DNA of 64,000 nt from an uncultured Chlorobiaceae bacterium (GTDB taxonomy: Bacteria > Bacteroidota > Chlorobiia > Chlorobiales > Chlorobiaceae): positions 18,414-82,413 of the forward strand of contig CAIPYV010000022.1 in the NCBI GenBank assembly GCA_903869365.1, read 5' to 3'. This document shows positions 61,732 through 64,000 of the stretch, piece by piece; positions within the stretch are counted from its first letter, which is position 1, and each line of letters opens with the position of its first letter. The notes beneath the pieces are model-generated. The model worked only from the letters and a program-made list of their open reading frames with translations. It was not told the DNA's origin and made no database searches. The position numbers and the translations under genes were made by a program.

Positions 61732-62631
61732 ATGAGTGTATTAGTAAACAAGGATACCCGTCTGCTTGTGCAGGGGATAACCGGAGCGGAAGGTACCTTT
61801 CATACCTCCCAGATTCTTGAATATGGAACCAATGTTGTTGCCGGAGTAACCCCCGGAAAAGGTGATATTCTCTATCATGGCAATGAGAAGGACAAGTTCT
61901 GCCGGCCCGTTCCGGTGTTCAACACTGTTCGTGAAGCTGTGGAAAAAGCTGAAGCCAATGCTACTGTTATTTTTGTTCCAGCCTTTTTTGCCGCTGATGC
62001 TATTATGGAGGCCGCCGATGCCGGATTGAAGGTGATAATCTGTATTACTGAAGGTATTCCGGTTAACGATATGATGAAAGCTTATGCCTTTGTCAAGGAA
62101 AAGGGAGCTGTTCTGATTGGGCCGAACTGTCCGGGCGTTATTACCCCGGGTGAAGCTAAAGTCGGCATTATGCCAGGCTTTATTCACAAAAAAGGCACCA
62201 TCGGTGTTGTTTCCCGTAGTGGTACACTGACCTATGAAGCTGTACACCAGTTGACGCAGGTTGGTCTTGGTCAGTCAACCTGTATCGGTATTGGTGGAGA
62301 TCCGATTATCGGTACACGGTTTATCGATGCTATCAAGCTCTTTGCGGAGGATGATGAGACCGAAGGGCTTATTATGATTGGTGAAATTGGCGGAAGCGCA
62401 GAGGAAGAGGCCGCTGAGTATATTCAAAAATATTTCAAAAAGCCCGTTGTCGGATTTATTGCCGGACGTACAGCGCCTCCAGGACGCAGAATGGGTCATG
62501 CCGGCGCTATTGTATCCGGTGGCAAGGGAACCGCTGACGACAAGATAAAAGCCATGGAAGCAGCTGGTATCCATGTCGTTGACAGCCCTGCTGATTTGGG
62601 TGAAGCCATGATCAAGGCGCTCGGCAGGTAA
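61732..62631 (+). CDS. sucD: succinyl-CoA synthetase, alpha subunit
   Basis: The 299-residue protein binds CoA and carries the phosphohistidine. It reads [36 protein letters not shown], then [60 protein letters not shown], and [20 protein letters not shown] with the active His. In an autotrophic green sulfur bacterium it would run in the reductive TCA cycle, converting succinate to succinyl-CoA. sucC is not adjacent. A terminator follows 47 bp after the stop, and an IS element begins about 115 bp after it. Confidence 0.96.
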   Translation: MSVLVNKDTRLLVQGITGAEGTFHTSQILEYGTNVVAGVTPGKGDILYHGNEKDKFCRPVPVFNTVREAVEKAEANATVIFVPAFFAADAIMEAADAGLKVIICITEGIPVNDMMKAYAFVKEKGAVLIGPNCPGVITPGEAKVGIMPGFIHKKGTIGVVSRSGTLTYEAVHQLTQVGLGQSTCIGIGGDPIIGTRFIDAIKLFAEDDETEGLIMIGEIGGSAEEEAAEYIQKYFKKPVVGFIAGRTAPPGRRMGHAGAIVSGGKGTADDKIKAMEAAGIHVVDSPADLGEAMIKALGR

Positions 62632-62678
62632 TTCAACCCGGCAGAGTCTGATCAGCATGCTTAGAGAGTAAACGATAG

Positions 62679-62701
62679 AGGCGCATGGAGATGCGCCTTT
62701 A
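62679..62701 (+). terminator. terminator after sucD
   Basis: AGGCGCAT at 62679-62686 pairs with ATGCGCCT at 62691-62698 around GGAG, followed by TTTA. Flanking GATAG and CTATC may extend the stem. Confidence 0.8.
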
Positions 62702-62807
62702 TCTATCATCTAAAACAAACTCAACTCAAGTCTTTGTTTAACTTTTGAAGTGGGACCCCAGCCGGTAGACAAAAAAAAGCTGAGTTTAAGTTGATAACCT
62801 GACCTGT

Positions 62808-63726
62808 TCATGCAGCGGAAAGGCGCTGCCCCTCTTTTACCTTTAGCTCTTCTGTCTTCTTCTTATGCTTGTCAACTATTCTTGCACCGCCTCCAGCGGC
62901 AGCTCGGTAAACCTTATCTGGTGTACTGTAGCCCAACGACTGATGCGACCTCTCAACGTTAAACAATACAAAATATTCCTTTAATCCGCACTGTAATTCT
63001 GCTGCGGTGGAGTAACCTTTCAGATAAATATCCTCATGTTTGGCTCCGCCAGAGTCGTTCGACAAAGATGTTATCCAGTGCTCTGCCACGTCCATCCATA
63101 CTGATACTGATGGTTGGGTGTTCCTTCAGCGCTCCGATAAAGGCGGCGCTCGTAAACTGTGCCCCTTGATCTGTATTGAAGATGTCCGGTGTCCCATACT
63201 TCCGTAAAGCCTCTTGCAAACAGTCTACACAAAAGGTGCTTTCCATCGAGTTCGATAACCTCCAAGAGAGTACCTTCCGAGAATACCAGTCAATGACTGC
63301 CACCAGATACATAAAGCCCTTTGGAAGGCGAATATAGGTAATATCAGTCGACCAGACTTGGTTGGGTTTTGTGACATCAACTCCCCGCAAAAGATAGGGG
63401 TAGATCTTGTGCTCCGGATGCGGCTTGCTGGTGTTGGGACCCGGCGCCATACCCGCCAGCCCCAACATTCTCATAAGCCGCTGAATCCGTTTCCGGTTGA
63501 TCTTGTAACCCTCGTTACGCAGATAGTGCATGATTTTACGACTACCATAAAATGGATGCCTGGTATACTCCTGATCAATCAATTCAAGCAACCGCAACTC
63601 TTCTGCATCAGGAAACAAAACGATAGAAGGCAAATATACCGTCGAACGATTAACTGACGCAAGTGCGCACTGCTTTGCCACCGGCAATGGTTCTTTGTCG
63701 CTGATCCACCATCTGCGCATACTCAT
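62808..63726 (-). pseudogene. IS3-family transposase OrfB (DDE integrase), frameshifted
   Basis: The rve integrase core is present. HPFYGSRKIMHYLRNEGYKINRKRIQRLMRMLGL comes first, then NQVWSTDITYIRLPKGFMYLVAVIDWYSRKVLSW with the first Asp, and DIFNTDQGAQFTSAAFIGAL with the second. The Glu region is RALDNIFVERLWRS. Immediately after WRS, near 63047, the frame shifts, ending at a stop after Gln-Thr. The family continuation (EDIYLKGYSTAAELQCGL, NVERSHQSLGYSTPDKVY) lies in another frame down to 62808. The net change is equivalent to +1 or -2 bases. The first 230 codons start at ATG 63726, overlapping the orfA stop (ATGA). Confidence 0.88.
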
Positions 63727-64000
63727 AGGGAGAGTCCGGACTTTTTTTTTAGCCAGTCCAACTCGACCTTTAACCGGCCGATTTCAGTATAAAGTTTTTC
63801 TGGATCAGCAGCCGGTTCAACTGGTTTTGGACCCCGCTTGGAATCAAACAAGCTCGATGCCTGTTCTTGCAGCTCTTTCTTCCATTTCCCGACCTGAACG
63901 GGGTGTACTCCAAATTCCTGACCGATTTCATTCAGCGTCTTGACCCCTTGAATAGCCTCAAGCGCCACTTTGGCCTTAAAGTCACTGCTGAAATTTTTTC
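63723..64000 (-). CDS. IS3-family transposase OrfA, partial
   Basis: This is the 3' part of orfA, whose start is beyond the window. The visible protein reads KNFSSDFKAKVALEAIQGVK, then TLNEIGQEFGVHPVQVGKWKKELQEQ, an HTH DNA-binding domain. A leucine-zipper-like segment LYTEIGRLKVELDWLKKKSG follows before the stop at 63723. A run of nine A (minus strand) at 63742-63750 lies in the Lys codons near the end. Slipping back one base there would join OrfA to OrfB without a stop, as in the programmed -1 frameshifting known from IS3 elements. Confidence 0.88.
   Translation of the reverse strand, partial: KNFSSDFKAKVALEAIQGVKTLNEIGQEFGVHPVQVGKWKKELQEQASSLFDSKRGPKPVEPAADPEKLYTEIGRLKVELDWLKKKSGLSL

Larger units (their letters stand above)
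62746..64000 (-). mobile_element. IS3-family insertion sequence, incomplete at window edge
   Basis: Two transposase frames on the minus strand (orfA upstream, orfB downstream) identify an IS3-family element. The downstream end lies near 62746, where sequence starting TGAAGTGGGACCCCAGCCGG has the TG-start expected of IS3 ends. The other end is beyond 64000, so inverted repeats and target duplication cannot be compared. orfB is frameshifted, so this copy is probably immobile without a helper. The left boundary is an estimate. Confidence 0.8.

Noticed and set aside
62808..63095. Separate small transposase gene at the end of the IS element
   Set aside because: The peptide (EDIYLKGYSTAAEL..., SHQSLGYSTPDKVY) is the normal C-terminus of IS3 OrfB. 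It is the downstream part of a frameshifted gene, not an independent gene.

Overview
The window is bacterial chromosome. Gene content and layout point to the green sulfur bacteria (Chlorobium/Pelodictyon/Prosthecochloris group), inferred from gene style rather than any marker gene. The supporting features are a rimP-nusA-infB-rbfA-truB-ribF-rpsO block, a type 2 isopentenyl-diphosphate isomerase next to a polyprenyl synthetase, a short RpoZ-like omega gene after yicC-gmk, a 35-residue AURKAIP1/COX24-like basic protein, and many genes without a strong Shine-Dalgarno. No chlorosome or reaction-centre gene is present, so this placement is not proven.

Layout. 0-2.7 kb: the 3' part of a type I secretion locus (HlyD adaptor, TolC channel). 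2.9-5.6 kb: two GT2 glycosyltransferases, the first very AT-rich. 5.7-7.0 kb: an intact HEPN/MNT pair and a decayed YefM/YoeB-like toxin-antitoxin locus. 7.2-12 kb: a Pal-like lipoprotein followed by exported proteins of unknown function (Ser-rich, WYRS/GPW motif, nine Sel1 repeats, two Gly/Ser/Thr/Ala-rich low-complexity proteins). 12.4-23.4 kb, minus strand: a surface polysaccharide or LPS cluster. It holds three AT-rich glycosyltransferase-like genes, GDP-fucose synthesis (gmd, fcl), a GT10 fucosyltransferase, a GINT1_N-like beta-propeller protein, an MsbA-type exporter, a GT9 and a GT4 enzyme.

23.5-37.5 kb, plus strand: mostly housekeeping. It has a CPBP protease, cdsA, a PTS-IIA-like protein, hisS, the rimP-to-rpsO translation block, yicC, gmk, rpoZ and a VOC protein. 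37.6-38.4 kb: a VapBC-type module with a perfect 15-bp inverted repeat upstream. 38.4-44.1 kb, minus strand: a GlmU N-domain-only pyrophosphorylase, panD, lptC, skp/ompH, dprA, a polyprenyl synthetase and fni. 44.3-45.0 kb: higBA. 45-49.6 kb: a LolC/FtsX-type permease, an ABC exporter and glmM. 49.8-56.6 kb, plus strand: rpsT, ruvA, folC, rho, the 35-residue protein, tRNA-Lys(UUU), tRNA-Leu(GAG), etfBA and a bifunctional-nuclease/UVR protein. 56.6-60 kb, minus strand: bamA and uppS. 60.2-62.6 kb, plus strand: gatA and sucD. 62.7-64 kb: one end of an IS3-family element whose orfB is frameshifted and whose orfA runs off the window.

The genes combine into envelope construction (GT enzymes, fucose synthesis, MsbA-like exporters, LptC, Skp, BamA, UppS, CdsA, GlmM, GlmU-N) and core information processing. 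Accessory material is four toxin-antitoxin loci (one dead), an IS element, and a heptameric TGAGTGC repeat that sits on or just after gene 3' ends. The least explained stretch is 7.9-15 kb.
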